Positions 11,021-22,889 of a DNA stretch of 64,000 nt are shown piece after piece. Within the stretch, counting starts at the first letter, position 1; each line of letters starts with the position of its first letter. The notes beneath the pieces were generated by a model, which worked only from the letters and a program-made list of their open reading frames with translations, ran no database searches and was not told where the DNA came from. The DNA is taken from positions 31,101,366 to 31,165,365 of the forward strand of contig NC_088777.1 in NCBI RefSeq assembly GCF_954871325.1, written 5' to 3'. A program made the position numbers and the translations under genes. This stretch comes from Gordionus sp. m RMFG-2023 (Eukaryota; Nematomorpha; Gordioida; Chordodea; Parachordodidae).

Positions 11021-13520
11021 TTAATTATATTTTATTTGAGATTTAAATAATAGAACTAAATGTTTATCGTCGTTATTGAGATATTTATAAAATTCCTGAC
11101 ATGACATATTATATATTTGTTTAATCATTAGCTCGGCCTCTAATGTTGTTAAAGCAATCCGATTTCTCTCCTTTTTCCAGGCAGTCCTCATTAGGCTAAA
11201 AATGCGCTCGGATGAGGCATTAAAATGAGGTAAGGAGAAGACATACTCGCATATTTTTTCCAAGCATGGGGATTTATCGTTATTACGAAAAAATTCAACC
11301 CATTTCTCCTCTGCTTTTAGACCATCTAACTTTAAGTATTTTGGCGAATCATAAAAAATAGAGAGAATTACAATCTCCTCTAACAAGAAATCAATGTCTT
11401 TCAGTATTTTTAATATATTTATTAATTATAAAAACCATCAATTGATGATTTCTTTTCCAAGGTCATAATATTTATACATTTGTAAATAGAGTTATTAAAA
11501 TCAAATTTTGATTAAATATTCTAAAATTATCTTAATAAATGAAGTATCTTTGAATATTTGATGTAATCCATAAAGTATTTTAGAAGATTAGTTTATATAA
11601 AAAATCGTTTATTTAAATAAATTATTTAATTTTACACAATATCTCTATTTAAATTTTACATTCTCTTTTAAACTAAAAAAATCTGCTTTATATAACAAAA
11701 TATATAAAAATTTATATAAAAAAAATCAATCTATCAATTTATAAAAAAAATCAATTTATAACAACATAAAAAAAACAATTTAAAGGTTAGTATTAATCGG
11801 TCATATTAACAATAAAAATATCTGCTTCATTTAAAAATGTATTAATTAGAGTATTATTTGAATATTTAAATATAATATTTTTAGCAATAGCGCCATAAAA
11901 TTTATTATCAATTTTTAACTGTAGAGATGAACAGAACTGTAGCCAGCGTATACATGACAGGATTTTCACTGGATGCAAAGCCCCTCCAAAAACCTGTTAC
12001 CCCCCTAAAAATTCCCGCCATCTTCGGCGGCAGTGTCTCTCTATTATTTTCACCTTATTAATTTATTTATACACTTTTCAGAGAATTAACTTAAATTAAT
12101 CTATCTCTACTACCAACTATCGATATTTTGTGAATATAAAGAATTTATTTTTTAGATAATAAATTCAATTAAAACCTCCATTATTTACAATGAATTAATT
12201 ATTATGGCATTATGAGCTTGCTAAAATATCTAAACCTTTTAAATTACATTACAAAGGATAGCAGAAAGTTTTACTTGGAAAACAATGTGTATGATTGTTT
12301 GCAATATATAGATTTGGTCGATGAATTGAATTATAATAATTCTATAATAAAAGTATTAATTTTTACAGCAATAAATTTTGTCCTATTTGATCTCAAAATT
12401 TAATAGATAACCCCCCAAAAAATTTATCATACCCCCATTAAAGCAGCCTACCCCCTCAAAAAAATAGGATGCAAACTGTTCCTACCCCTCCCGCTCATGT
12501 AGACTCTGGCTGTAGCATGATTTTATGAATCTTTTTTATAAAGAATATTCTGATTGCAACTGAATATTAACTGCATGAAGCAGATTTCCTACATGTGAAA
12601 TGAATCCAAAATATGCCTCTGCCATTTCATACTCGAAAAAATTTTCAAAATTTTAGGACAGCTTTTAAAATCTTTATTTAAGAAAAGTATTTTTTTTAAG
12701 GGTTTGTAAAATTTTAAAATTCTATCGATGGCAGGTATTAATGACAATGATAGGTATATATCGCAACAACTCACACCATTCCAAGTCAGACCACTTCACC
12801 AACTCTTTTAATTCATTAACTCTTTTAGTTGATGACTAAATTCGTTAAAACATTTCATCACAATTATTTTGACATCCACCGATAGTACATTTATTGCCTT
12901 CTTGCAAGAATTATATAGTGTATGGCATATACAGCCAATTGATATTAATTCATTATAGTGCTGCCTCAATTCTGTAACTTTAGTTTTTGCCAAAATTTAC
13001 AGAGCCATTATCAGCGCAGAAAGCTAACATGCAAATCATTGATACCCCTGAATCAGCTATATTTACCATTATGTGGCTAGCTACATAGTTGGACTTTTCA
13101 CTATCCGAGGAAAAAATTTTAACAGTTTTATGGAGATATTCTTATTCTTGTTGAAATAGCGAAGGATCAATGAAAATGTTTTAATATTTCCCTTATTAGA
13201 TGCATCTGTTAGAATTGAATATGGATGCCCATCTTTCAAATCGTCTAGAATTGACCTCTAGGATTCAGGTACTAAAACACTTACGATAGCCTTGCCCATT
13301 TTTGTTCTGCCACAAGTAAGGTTTGCATTTATATTGGAGTCGTTAAATATCATGAGAAAAAAATTGGACCCACATTGTGATGATATAGCTCTGTGAATGT
13401 TGAACTACATGATAGATGTATACAATTTCCGCAAATGTAGTTGCATCTGTATTATTTATTATTTGAGAATATTTTTGTATTGCAATCGATGTTGATATAC
13501 TCCCCTGTACTGACTTATAT
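11021..13520 (-). pseudogene. hAT transposase, copy A, broken
   Basis: Reading from right to left: about 13350-13000 gives degraded text equivalent to the DASNKGN region; 12993-12808 gives GCICHTLYNSCKKA and VMKCFNEFSHQLKEL, 12774-12589 gives LSLIPAIDRILKFYKPLK and CPKILKIF, and 11386-11021 gives the C-terminal dimerisation block FSLPHFNASSERIFSLMR followed by RNRIALTTLEAELMIKQ. These are hallmarks of hAT transposases: RNase H-like core, cysteine/histidine-rich insertion and C-terminal hATC. The gene is interrupted by a MITE at 11944-12508 and truncated on its 5 prime side by the hAT inserted at 13529. Several stops and frame changes are present. Confidence 0.8.
11944..12508. mobile_element. 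CAG-type hAT MITE, TSD ACTGTAGC/GCTGTAGC
   Basis: Ends CAGCGTATACATGACAGG and, inverted, CAGAGTCTACATGAGCGGG. Flanks 11936-11943 and 12509-12516 match at seven of eight bases. It splits the copy A hAT gene between its middle and C-terminal parts. C-rich runs (ACCCCCC) lie just inside both ends. A 63-codon open frame at 12212-12403 has no recognisable domain. Confidence 0.8.
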
Positions 13521-13528
13521 GAATGAAA

Positions 13529-15030
13529 TAGTGCTGTAAACATTTCTAAAAAAATCGAACGTGTACGCATTCAACGTTCATTGACAAAAATCGAACGCGT
13601 TCACGTTCAAGTTCATGTTCAAAAAAATGGAACGCGTTCACGTTCACGAACTCGTTCACCTCATAAAACCGTTCAAAATTTTATGATAAATTTTCTTTAA
13701 ATTTAATTTAATATAAATAAACTTACATTTTTTAATACAATATATTTTAGCCATGTTAAAAAATAATATAATTTATTTTGATAATATAATTATAAATAAA
13801 ATATAATATAGCGAATAAAAAGATATTTTTATTTATAAAAAATTTTTCTTATTAAATTTTAATAACAATTGTTTTCAAAATATTTATCTGATAGACAGGA
13901 ACACTTGGCAGTTAATACAGCATTAGCCTAAAAACGCGCTCTACAGGGGCAGATGAGGGGATTGCGGTATTATACTTAATAAACAGCTCGTTTAACGTGG
14001 AGAATAAATTAAAAACATATTGTTTTGTTATTTGCAAAAAAATGAGATAAGTTATCCTCCTCCAATCCATTCTCTACTCTCGACAAAAAAATGGATATCT
14101 CGAAATTAACAGTTCTCTAGCGTTTTCAAAGCATTTTTTTCAATAACCCTATAAGTTTATTTTTAATAGGTTTGTTCTGTGGAAGTTTTATCTATAGCGA
14201 TTGAAGTTTGAATGCTGGGTGTATAATTGCAGAAAGAACATTTTGATTCTTATAAATATGTTCAAGGCTTTAAAAAAATAAAATATATGTAATTAATTGA
14301 GAATGATAAGTTTAATACCTTTTATTAATCCTATTTAATACGGCGTCTATCAATGGTTGACCATATTTGAGGCCACTAATTTTTTTAATTTTAAAATAAC
14401 TATCGTTATTGTTGGGGTCAAATATCCCAAATGCATTATTTCTTCAAATTTAATAATTTAACTTTATATCATATAAAATCAAATAATTAATATTAAAATC
14501 AAATGTCGTTTTAAATTGGAACCTGAAGATTTTGACAATATAATACTTTTTGGCCACATTTTACACTTGGTAAGCATTGGATTAGTTCCTTCAATATAGG
14601 ATGTTAATGTAAAACATTTATCATATTTGGCCATAGTAATGATTATTCATCTGATTTTGGATTTTCAGAATCAGTTGATGAGGATTAAATAATAATATCC
14701 ATGCTTATTCTAAACTATTAAATTAAAATATAAACAATAATATTCAAATTAATAAACTATGTGTTAAAAAAATTGAAATGTGAAAAGGAAATACACAGCC
14801 GATTAAAAATATAAATAATACATTTTTTTTAAAAATTCGGAAATAGTAAATTTTTCAAATGAATAAAAATAAAAAGTATTTTTAAAATTGAACGAACTTT
14901 AAATTCGACGCGTTCGTCATAAAAAAGGGAACGCGTTCATGTTCAAAGTTCGTCAAAAATAAAAGAAACGCCGTTCATCATTTTTTTCAAAAATACGAAC
15001 TTCGTTCACGAACGCGTTCATACAACACTA
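13529..15030 (-). mobile_element. hAT element inside copy A, perfect TSD GAATGAAA
   Basis: Starts TAGTGCTGT and ends ACAACACTA, with GAATGAAA at both 13521-13528 and 15031-15038. Each end carries several copies of GAACGCGTTCA-like motifs, probably subterminal transposase sites. The interior holds decayed hAT coding on the minus strand. Its target is another hAT element sitting in a retroelement, giving a three-level nest. Confidence 0.92.
13880..14690 (-). pseudogene. hAT transposase remnant
   Basis: Minus strand shows, in order, a SSTDSENPKSDE-like acidic piece (about 14690), SGLKYGQPLIDAVLNRI (about 14390-14330), IHPAFKLQSL (about 14215), and KYNTAIPSSAPVERVFRL (about 14010-13930). The last is the hATC motif; HP-x-FKL and YG-x-PL are the usual upstream landmarks. 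Stops and missing sections are frequent; it is an internally shortened, non-coding copy that would rely on transposase from elsewhere. Confidence 0.75.
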
Positions 15031-15359
15031 GAATGAAATTATGTTGATTTATTATTGGATAAAAATAAAACAGGATGGAAAGAAATTTACAAACTAGACA
15101 TGTTTTTCGAATAAATATTTAAAATTATTTTAAAAATATAAAAATTATCAATTAATGTCTCTCAAAATTATTATTTATATATTAAAAATGTTAAAATACT
15201 AAAAAAAAAATTGCGGTAGATTTTTGCGGGAGATTTCCAATTGCGGTAGTTTTGCGGGAGAGAGATGTCTGCTTGTAAACTAAAAAATTGCGGGAGTCTC
15301 CCGCTGATGGGGGGAGACATGGCAACCCTAGGTATGATGCGAATGCAGAATTAGTTTGT

Positions 15360-16130
15360 TTTAATAATCTTCAAGTAAGTAGATCGTGATGTCATTGAAT
15401 GGAATGGAAAGCTGGTAATTCCAACCGTGTTGAGGAAATCAATATAAACTATAATTAAAATGGGGCATCCAGGAATAAATGCTGTGAGATCAATTTATAG
15501 AATGCATTATTGGTGCCCTAATTGATATAAAGACATTGAACAACATGTTCGTCAATGTATGCCATGTCAAAGTAACCGGTCGAATATAATGGAGGTTTCT
15601 TTATATTCGTGTAACATCTCTAATATGCCATGGGAACGCATTCATCTAGATTTCGCGGACCTATCAATTTCTCTTAAGGTTAGTTGGAGTATGCACATTC
15701 TAAATGGGTTGATGTCGAGTTTATGAGAGAGACTACATCTATAACAATGATCAGAACGCTAAAGAAATGGTTCGCACGTTTTGGAACACCAAGACAAATC
15801 GTGTTAGATAAGGCCCTTAGTTTATTTGTGGAGAATTTCGAAAATTCTATTTAGAAAAAAATATTAAATTAATACATTCAACACCTTACTATCCCATAAC
15901 GAATGGGTTAGCTGAAAGAACAATACGAACACTTAAGAATCGATATTTTGCCACTAGAAAAGATATTAAAGAGCCAGAGGAAGCTATGGGAGAAGTTTTA
16001 ACAGCAAACAGAATGGACGAGTACCAATCAACTGGACGTTCACAGAAAATTACTGTTGGGGCGAAATCTAAAAACTGGATTAGATTGGTTAAATCCAAAT
16101 GTTAAGAATGAGATGGAACGATGCATGCGA
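15360..16130 (+). pseudogene. Ty3 fossil: integrase
   Basis: Fossil part of the element at 8992-20699. The zinc-binding N-terminal region (HPGINAVRSIYRMHYW, then CMPCQ) is followed by catalytic-core text (ERIHLDFA, FGTPRQIV) and TNGLAERTIRTLKNR. Broken. It is separated from the pol part upstream by hAT copy A and from its own C-terminal tail by hAT copy B. Confidence 0.85.
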
Positions 16131-16689
16131 CAAAAGACAGTGCAAGCTCCCGCAATTTTTTAGTTTACACGCAGACATCTCACTCCTGCGAAACTACCGC
16201 AATTGGGAATCTCCCGCAAAAATCTACAGCAATTTTTTAATATCTCCCGCACAATTCCTTTTTAGCATTTTAACGTTTTTATTATATAAATAATAATTTT
16301 GAGACAGTAATTGATTATTTTTATCATGTCTAGTTTGTAAATTTCTTTTTATGCTGTTTTATTTTTATCCAATAATAAATCAACATCATTCATTTCATTC
16401 ATATTTTATCATTTTCAGTGTGTTTGTATATAACAATATAGGGCTTGGCGCTTAATTACTTTCGGTTAAATTAAATATATAATAAAATAATATTATACTG
16501 ATTTTAATAATACTGATAATTATTTTATTTATTATAGTTCAATTACATTATTAATAATACAGATGTAACTACAGTTGCGGAAATCATATAAACCTATCCT
16601 ATCATTACAATATGGGCCGAATATTTTCTCCATAATATTTAACGACTCCAATATAAGTTTAAACTTTACTTGTGGTAAAACAAAAATGA

Positions 16690-18080
16690 GCAAGGCTATC
16701 ACAAATGTTCTATGACCTGAATCCAAGAGGTCAATTCTAGACGATTTGAAAGATCGATATCCATATACAATTTTAATAGATGCATCTAATAAGGGAAATA
16801 TTAAAACATTTCTCTTGATCCTTTGCTATTTCAACAAGAATAAGGGTATTTCAATAAAACTTTTAAAAAATTATTCCTCGGATAATAAAAAATCTAACGA
16901 TATAGCTAACCACATAATGGTAAATAGAGCTAACTCAGGGTTATCAATGAGTTGCTTGTCAGCTTTTGAATTTTGTCAAAAACTAGAATGTATTTACCGA
17001 ATTGAAGCAGAACAATAATGACTTAATACCAATTGGCTGCATATGCCATATACTACATAATTCTTGCTAGAAGGCAATGAATGTATTATCTGTGGATGTC
17101 GAAATAATTGTGATAAAATATTTTAACGAATTTAGTTCATCAACTAAAAGAGGAGTTCGTGGAGTGGTCTGACTTGGAATGGTATGAGTTGTTGCGACAT
17201 ATCCCTATCAGGTGGTTATCATCGATAGAATTTATGATTATAAAAGCTGCCCTGAAATTTTGAAAATTTTTTTCGAGGATGAAATGACAGAAGCATATTT
17301 AGGAATGATTTCACATGTAGGAAATCTTCTACATGCTATTAATATTCAATTGCAATCAGAAGAATCTTTATTAATGAAGATTCACAAAATTATGCGGCAC
17401 CTGTGTTTATCTTTACAGTTAAAAATTTATAAATTTTATGTCGCTATTGCTAAAAATATTATATTAAAATGTTCAAATAATACTCTAATTAATGTATTTT
17501 TAAAAGAAGCAATTTTTATTAAGAAAATTTTAGAAAATTAAAATTTGATTTTAATAATTCTATTTACAAATGTATAAATATTATGATCTTGGAACAGAAA
17601 CCATCAATTGATGGTTTTATAATTTAATAAATATTAAAAATACCGATAGACATTGATGTCTTGTTTTAGGAGATTGTAATTCTCTTTATATTTTATGATG
17701 TGCCATGAGGTCTAAAAACAGAGGAGGAATGGTTAGAATTTTTTCATATTAACGATAAATCCTCATGCTTGGACAAAAGATGCAAGTATGTTTTCTCCTT
17801 ACCTCGACTGCCTGGAGAAAGAAGAGAAATCGGATTGCTCTAACGACATTAGAGGCTGAGCTAATGATTAAACAAAATTAAAAATGCCATGCCAATAATT
17901 TTATAAATATTTTAAAAACGACGGTAAACGTTTAGTGGAGCGCATTTTTGAGGAGTGCCTGGAGAAAGGAGAGAAATCGGATTGCTCTAACAATATTAGA
18001 GGCTGAGCTAATGGTTAAACAAAATTATAAATGCCATGCCAGCAATTTTATAAATATCTTAAAAACGACAGTAAACGTGA
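16690..18080 (+). pseudogene. hAT transposase, copy B, broken
   Basis: 16746-17018 gives YPYTILIDASNKGNIKTF and, further on, ANSGLSMSCLSAFEF; 17030-17210 gives degraded GCICH and FNEFS text; 17212-17541 gives CPEILKIFFEDEMTEAYLG and LQLKIYKFYVAIAKNI; 17690-18080 gives EEWLEFF, YVFSLP and GERREIGLL (hATC, with the SSER block shortened). Catalytic aspartate of the first motif is visible in LIDASNKGN. Stops and frame changes occur between segments. Lengths and order match a hAT transposase of the type with a long DASNKGN block; the family is the same as copy A. Confidence 0.8.
17809..18080 (+). repeat. Tandem duplication of the hAT C-terminal coding end
   Basis: 17809-17955 and 17956-18080 repeat the stretch beginning TGCCTGGAGAAAG and ending in AACGAC(G/A)GTAAACGT with few differences. 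It duplicates the end of the copy B hAT gene. Confidence 0.85.
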
Positions 18081-18474
18081 TCCATTATTTAAATCTATAA
18101 ATTATAATTAATATCATAATATTTAATTATCCATATTTTTTTATATTTTATAAAATCTTTTTAATATTTTACATTGAAAAATTAAAATCGTTTGTTTTTT
18201 TTTATAAAATTAATATATTTTAATAATAAAGATAGTATTTTAAAAAAATATTGTCTCGTACTAGAGTTACCTGTTTTGAAAAATAGTTACCGACTTTGTA
18301 TTTACATAAAGTAATTATCAAAAATAATAGGCGGATAACTAAGTCAATTCAATATCCGATCGAAGGCCCGCAAAATTTTTTTTAGCAATTTTTATATTTC
18401 TACCGCAATTTTCAAATTTCTCCCGCAAAATACCAAAATTCTCCCGCAATTAAAAATGTTGACCTGGCAACCCT

Positions 18475-18830
18475 GTGCATAATGAACACATTCAAATGAG
18501 AGAATTCGAGGTTTCACAGCCTCTATGGTTACATAATAAAATCAATTCAGGTTGGAGAGAAGGAATTATAAAATCAAGAACTGGTAGATATTTCTATTTG
18601 TTTGAAAGTAAAGATAGAACAATACGAAAGCATAGAGAGGAAGAAAATGAAGAAAATATGGAGTCGGAAATAGTTGAGAATTTGGAAGGAACATTATAGA
18701 GAGATATAACGGCTAAACGCAAAAGACTGATAAAAAAATTTTCATTAACTCGAGAAGTAGAAACAACAATGAGGCGAAAATCACAACGATCGAGGAAGCC
18801 TACACATCGTCTGATTGAGGAGTTTTAAAA
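18475..18830 (+). pseudogene. Ty3 fossil: C-terminal tail of pol
   Basis: Fossil part. Continues the integrase region after hAT copy B: FEVSQPLWLHNKINSGWREG resembles the small barrel-like C-terminal domain of integrases. Followed by a purine-rich tract (TTATGGGGAAA) immediately before the LTR-like TGTGATAAAT, the expected position of a polypurine tract. Broken. Confidence 0.7.
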
Positions 18831-18867
18831 TCTTATGGGGAAATGTGATAAATGCTATATAAGCTAT

Positions 18868-20595
18868 CAGTGGGGTATCCAGGATTTTCTTATGGGGGGG
18901 GGGGGAATATCTGGCTTTCGGCCTGGTCTTATGTTTTAGCTATTCTATTAAATTATTCATAATTTAATAATAATTATATTTCTATTTTTAACTATTATTT
19001 ACTAATTCGTGCGGATATTACAAATCTATTTTTTATTATTTAAATTAGGTATATTATATTTAATAAAGTTATTTTAAATGTAAAGTTGAAATATAGTTTA
19101 ATGTCATTTTTTTTATAAAATTTGCTTTAAAAACTAGCCTCAGCTTAAATTCTCATAGAATATAATTTTTTTATTGAAAATACTAATAGTAGTGTGTATA
19201 AAATATTGACTAGAAAATAATTTAAAACAAGTTTTTTTCAACTTCTTATCAAATACAATATTATACAGAAAATTTTATTAAATACTATAATTATAATATG
19301 ATTTTTAATATCCGTGGGAATGTTGATAATTCATCAAGGATCTTTTGTCGTTGGAACCAAATCTCTGTGGATATTTAACAGAGCTAGGCCATTTAGCCGA
19401 GATTCGGAAGTAGTAATTCGTAAAATGTTTTCAACCTTCTCAAGTTGGAAAAAGTCCTTTCATTCGTACATGTTGTAATAGGCAAGTATGCAAGAATATA
19501 AAAAAACTTCAAAATTTAAGGAAATTGAGCCAAGGTTTCTTTATACCGTTGAGCGCATCAATAGCATGCTCAGGTAAACTAGCTAAACGTAGTAAATATT
19601 TATACCACAATTCGAATTCACTGATTAAATTTATTTGAGTATCAATATCATAGGAATAAAATTTTGCTAAATATTTAATTTTACCAATAGTGACATTAGA
19701 AAACGAAGAAGGATCTTTGGGTAATAATACTTGAAGATTGCTAAAGACTTGTTTTTTATATAAAAACCGTACTTTTTTGCGATAAAAAGTATCTAAGAAT
19801 GGGATGAAAATGGATATTTTATAATATTCTTCAGTTGAGCCAATATTTATTTTACATCTCAATAATTGCCTAGGTGCTAGACGAGGTTTAATTAGTGTTA
19901 TATCATAAAATTTAGCCTTCGATTCAACGTCTAGATAAATATTATAAAAATATTCATCTACATTCATTCTTATTGTATCTACCTGTTCATATATATTGTC
20001 GGCCAAATCAATAACCTGAACCAAATCTAAATTTGGTTTTTGTAAATTTCTACAAATTAGTGAGCTATAGGAAAATAATTTATTGATGCAACTAGCAGCA
20101 ATGATAAACTCTGATTGATCAATTGAATTCAATAATGATATCGTTTCTGACGACACATTTCTTTTTCTCATGCTCAGCCTTATTTAACTTTTGTATTTCT
20201 ATTTCTTCTGTTCTATAAAATGGAAATAAAAATGAAAAATATTTTAAAAAAATATAGATATTTATTAATAATTAAAATATTATTAAAAATACTTATCAAT
20301 ACTAACTCACTAATAATTTTGAATTTAATAAAATAATTTTAATCCATTTTATTAATATTTGAATAATGTTAATGTACTCACACAAGGAAAAGAAATTTTA
20401 ATTTAATTTATTTATAAAAAATAAGTTTTATGTTGGAAAATTGATATTCAAATATTTGTAAAATTTTGATTGGGTGGAGTGGGAGGGGGGAGGGGGGTAA
20501 AATTTTTATTAGCTTAAAATGATATTTATGAAAACAGTCAAATTTGCGATGGGGTAGTGGGGATTTTCCTCCCCCCCCCATTGATTACGCGTCTG
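18868..20595 (-). mobile_element. hAT element, ZMYM1-like type, TSD TAAGCTAT/TAAGATAT
   Basis: Left end CAGTGGGGTATCCAGG, right end on the other strand CAGACGCGTAATCAATGG, each followed by a run of G (or C). The flanks 18860-18867 and 20596-20603 match at seven of eight bases. It is inserted in the right LTR-like region of the Ty3 fossil. The minus strand holds a ZMYM1-like hAT transposase piece. Confidence 0.88.
19330..20171 (-). pseudogene. C-terminal part of ZMYM1-like hAT transposase
   Basis: An open frame of 220 codons (20171-19509) reads VQVIDLADNIYEQVDTIR, then IKPRLAPRQLLRC and STEEYYKISIFIPFLDTFY, as in ZMYM1-like hAT proteins. Downstream, in a different frame, 19508-19330 gives NGLALLNIHRDLVP, the closing hATC segment; the AERSFS block expected between them is degraded. 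The N-terminal TTF zinc finger and the first half of the catalytic core are missing, so this is an internally deleted copy. The long clean frame suggests it is not very old. Confidence 0.8.
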
Positions 20596-20782
20596 TAAGA
20601 TATACATACATTTTTTATTACATTCTATTTGGATTATATTATCATGATGATTGACATTACGCATTTTCTAGTAGGCAGCAATAAAGTCATATGTAATATA
20701 GTTACCTCCTGAGTGGTAAATAGTATTAAAATGATAATTGCCCCCTGAGTGGGTAAATGGCCTTTATAATTAATAAATGATA

Positions 20783-20935
20783 GGCCATGACTGCATATAA
20801 CACCTGTGATATTTAGTGAAAAAACTTAACATAACACCTGTGATATTTAGTGAAAAAACTAAACATAACACCAGCGATATTTTGTGAAAAAACTAAATAT
20901 CGCACATTCATTTAATATTTTTATTTCCTTGTACC
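20783..20935 (+). repeat. Left terminal inverted repeat of element A with internal 37 bp repeats
   Basis: Contains direct repeats of ACACCTGTGATATTTAGTG followed by AAAAAACT, spaced about 37 bases apart; the last is diverged. The right arm at about 26035-26172 mirrors it. Repeated subterminal sites are commonly where transposases bind. Confidence 0.85.
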
Positions 20936-21045
20936 CGCGATATTTAAATCCATTTTATAAAAAAATTGGATTTTATTTTTAAAGTTACTGAATTATACAT
21001 TAGTTTATATTTCAATAATTAACCAATTAGCAATATTGTTTTAAT

Positions 21046-21600
21046 TTATCAGGTAGAGATTCCTAAAGTACATGCTTATATTTTTTATGTATTAAATTTA
21101 AATAATAGGTGTTGTGGTTAGAGCAAAATTTTGATTCTACTTCTCTGCTATAAATTTACTGATATAGGAGGTACAGCATAAGAGATAAAGGTAAACAATT
21201 TTTTTAAAACCTAATTTATATATGACATCAGATATTTTATGGTACTCTAAATTTTAATTTAATTTAGTGATACCTGTTTTATATGCTAGTTACCATTTTT
21301 AAATAATTAACTAAGGAGCAATATTATTTTTATTTATCATATACAGATTCTTAAAGTACATGCTTATATTTTTTATATATTAAATTTATATAATAGGTGT
21401 TCACTGGTTAGAGCAAAATTTTGAATATACTTCTCTGCTATAAATTTACTGATATGGAATGCACAGAAACAGAAAGTACAAAGGTAAACAATTTTTTTTA
21501 AATCCAATAATTAAACATGAAATGCAGATATTTTATTTTATTCTAAATACTTTTCCATTTGAATTTAAATGTTATCTATTTTATAAGCTAATTTCTTTAG
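21046..21600 (+). repeat. Tandem duplication of the first exon region of element A
   Basis: Two units of about 299 bases. Each contains CATGCTTATATTTTTTAT, then TTCTCTGCTATAAATTTACT and a GGTAAACAATTTTTTT donor-like end. Only the second keeps an ATG (21454). Confidence 0.8.
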
Positions 21601-22500
21601 TTAATAGTAAATAGATTATATAATATATTACACAAATATCTTACTTCATGATGAGAAACTTTAATTCTATAGTAAGTTATGCAATGAACTATTAATTTAA
21701 CATTGTATAAAGTCTGTTGACACCAATATGTGGTATTAAGATGTTTTTAAAGTTCTCAAGGAATTGTTAAATTCTTGTCTTATTATTTAAGGGTATACCT
21801 CTGCCTAGTTCTCATGTAATGATATATAATATATATAATAAAGTGTGGTTTAATTATTCAAAACATATTTATAGATGCTACATCTTGGAGCGATATTTTC
21901 TTCATATGCTTCATTATCTAGGACTATTGAAGAATTTGAGAATTCTAATTTTGTAAATGTCTATATAGCAAGGTCCTATCTACTAAAAGCACCATATCCT
22001 GTAGACGTTATTAATCTTTTTAAATATCGAAAAGTTTATTATTCTTGCAAATATGGTGGCACAATTCAAAAAAGCAACTCCAAGGGTATCAGAAATTCCT
22101 CAACATTTCGCAAGAAGTGTTCCTTTAAATTTACATTATACCTTAAACATAAGGACACTGGACATTACTTAGAAATTATGACCATGGTTGATGAGCACTG
22201 TAATCATGATTTAAGTATAATTATACATTATAATAAATTAATATAACTCATATAAATAGATAGTATTACTTTCCAATCCTTACCTAAACAAAGAATGCTT
22301 ACTGTGGAAGAAAGGCAAATAGTCGAAAATTCGTTAAAACTAAAGGCAAACAAGCTAAAAATTCAGGAATCTCTTCTGAAAATGGGTAAAAAAATGACAC
22401 TTAAAGATATACATAATGTCCAGACAAAAATTATAAGACCAATGACTTAACAAGTATTTTTGAACTATTAAAAAGAGATAAAGGAGCCATTGTTAGAAAT
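21454..22500 (+). CDS. ZSWIM3-like DNA-binding part of MULE protein, one frameshift
   Basis: Inferred exons: 21454-21483 (MECTETESTK, phase 0), 21875-22214, and 22260 onward; introns have GT-AG borders and restore the frame. The product reads GAIFSSYASLSRTIEEFENS, then SCKYGGTIQKSNSKGIRNSS, KKCSFKFTLYLKH and DEHCNHDL, then FQSLPKQRMLTVEERQ, MTLKDIHNVQTKI and NDLTSIFELLKRDKGAIV. This order matches the N-terminal region of ZSWIM1/3-type and FAR1-like MULE proteins: cysteine/histidine-rich DNA-binding domain followed by the LP..R.L..EE linker. A single frame change occurs near 22438. The D-D-E core and SWIM finger that should follow are absent; tandem repeats begin instead at 22494. Confidence 0.75.
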
Positions 22501-22885
22501 TTTCTTAGAGGCTTAAATTTTGATATTGAACTTAATGATCATAATATAATTTATAAAGATATATTAATTAAATATAGATAGAGTTTTTACTAAGAAGTTT
22601 TATACTGACTTTGACTAAGAAGTTTTGTATACTGGTTTAAATTTTAGAAATTTTCTTAGAGGCTTAAATTTTGATATTGAACTTAATGATCATAATATAA
22701 TTTATAAAGATGTATTAATTAAATATAGTTAGAGTTTTCACTAAGAAGTTTTGAATCTGACTTTGACTAAGAAGTTTTGTATACTGGTTTAAATTTTAGA
22801 AATTTTCTTAGAGGCTTAAATTTTGATATTGAACTTAATGATCATAATATAATTTATAAATATATATTAATTAAATATAGTTAAC
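22494..22885 (+). repeat. Tandem repeat, about 150 bp unit, 2.6 copies
   Basis: Units begin at about 22494, 22646 and 22797 with AGAAATTTTCTTAGAGGC and read FLRGLNFDIELNDHN in one frame. The unit starts inside coding sequence of the ZSWIM-like gene, so the duplication includes the exon end. I do not see a clear donor site, unlike the next array. Confidence 0.85.
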
Positions 22886-22889
22886 ATAA

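Larger units (their letters stand above)
9811..15329 (-). mobile_element. hAT element copy A, rearranged, inside the Ty3 fossil
   Basis: Ends on the two sides are related to GGGTTGCCAGGTC, and both ends are packed with TTGCGGGAG and ATTGCGGTAG motifs in inverted orientation. The body is mostly a minus-strand hAT gene (11021-13520), but 10135-11016 holds a second, plus-strand fragment of the same family. A CAG-type hAT MITE (11944-12508) and a further hAT (13529-15030) are inserted. Flanking bases are similar (GAGGAT / AGGTATG) but not a clean duplication. Copy B at 16145-18474 is the simpler relative. Confidence 0.8.
16145..18474 (+). mobile_element. hAT element copy B inside the Ty3 fossil
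   Basis: Shares both ends with copy A in the opposite orientation: left CTCCCGCAATTTTTTAG and right CTCCCGCAATTAAAAATG followed by GACCTGGCAACCCT. GTGCA lies at both 16140-16144 and 18475-18479, a probable remnant of the 8 bp duplication. The left end has lost about 30 bases present in copy A. The gene inside reads on the plus strand. Confidence 0.85.
8992..20699 (+). mobile_element. Ty3/gypsy LTR retroelement fossil, split by hAT insertions
   Basis: An old, broken Ty3-type element with many breaks. Ends share TGTGATAAAT and a following stretch with ACATTCTATTTGG, which I take as LTR remains, and AGTTAC flanks both sides (8986-8991 and 20700-20705), which may be the target duplication. Parts seen on the plus strand are reverse transcriptase/RNase H, integrase and a C-terminal piece. 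Three hAT elements have inserted: 9811-15329, 16145-18474 and 18868-20595. The number of nested copies, themselves decayed, argues for considerable age. Confidence 0.8.
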
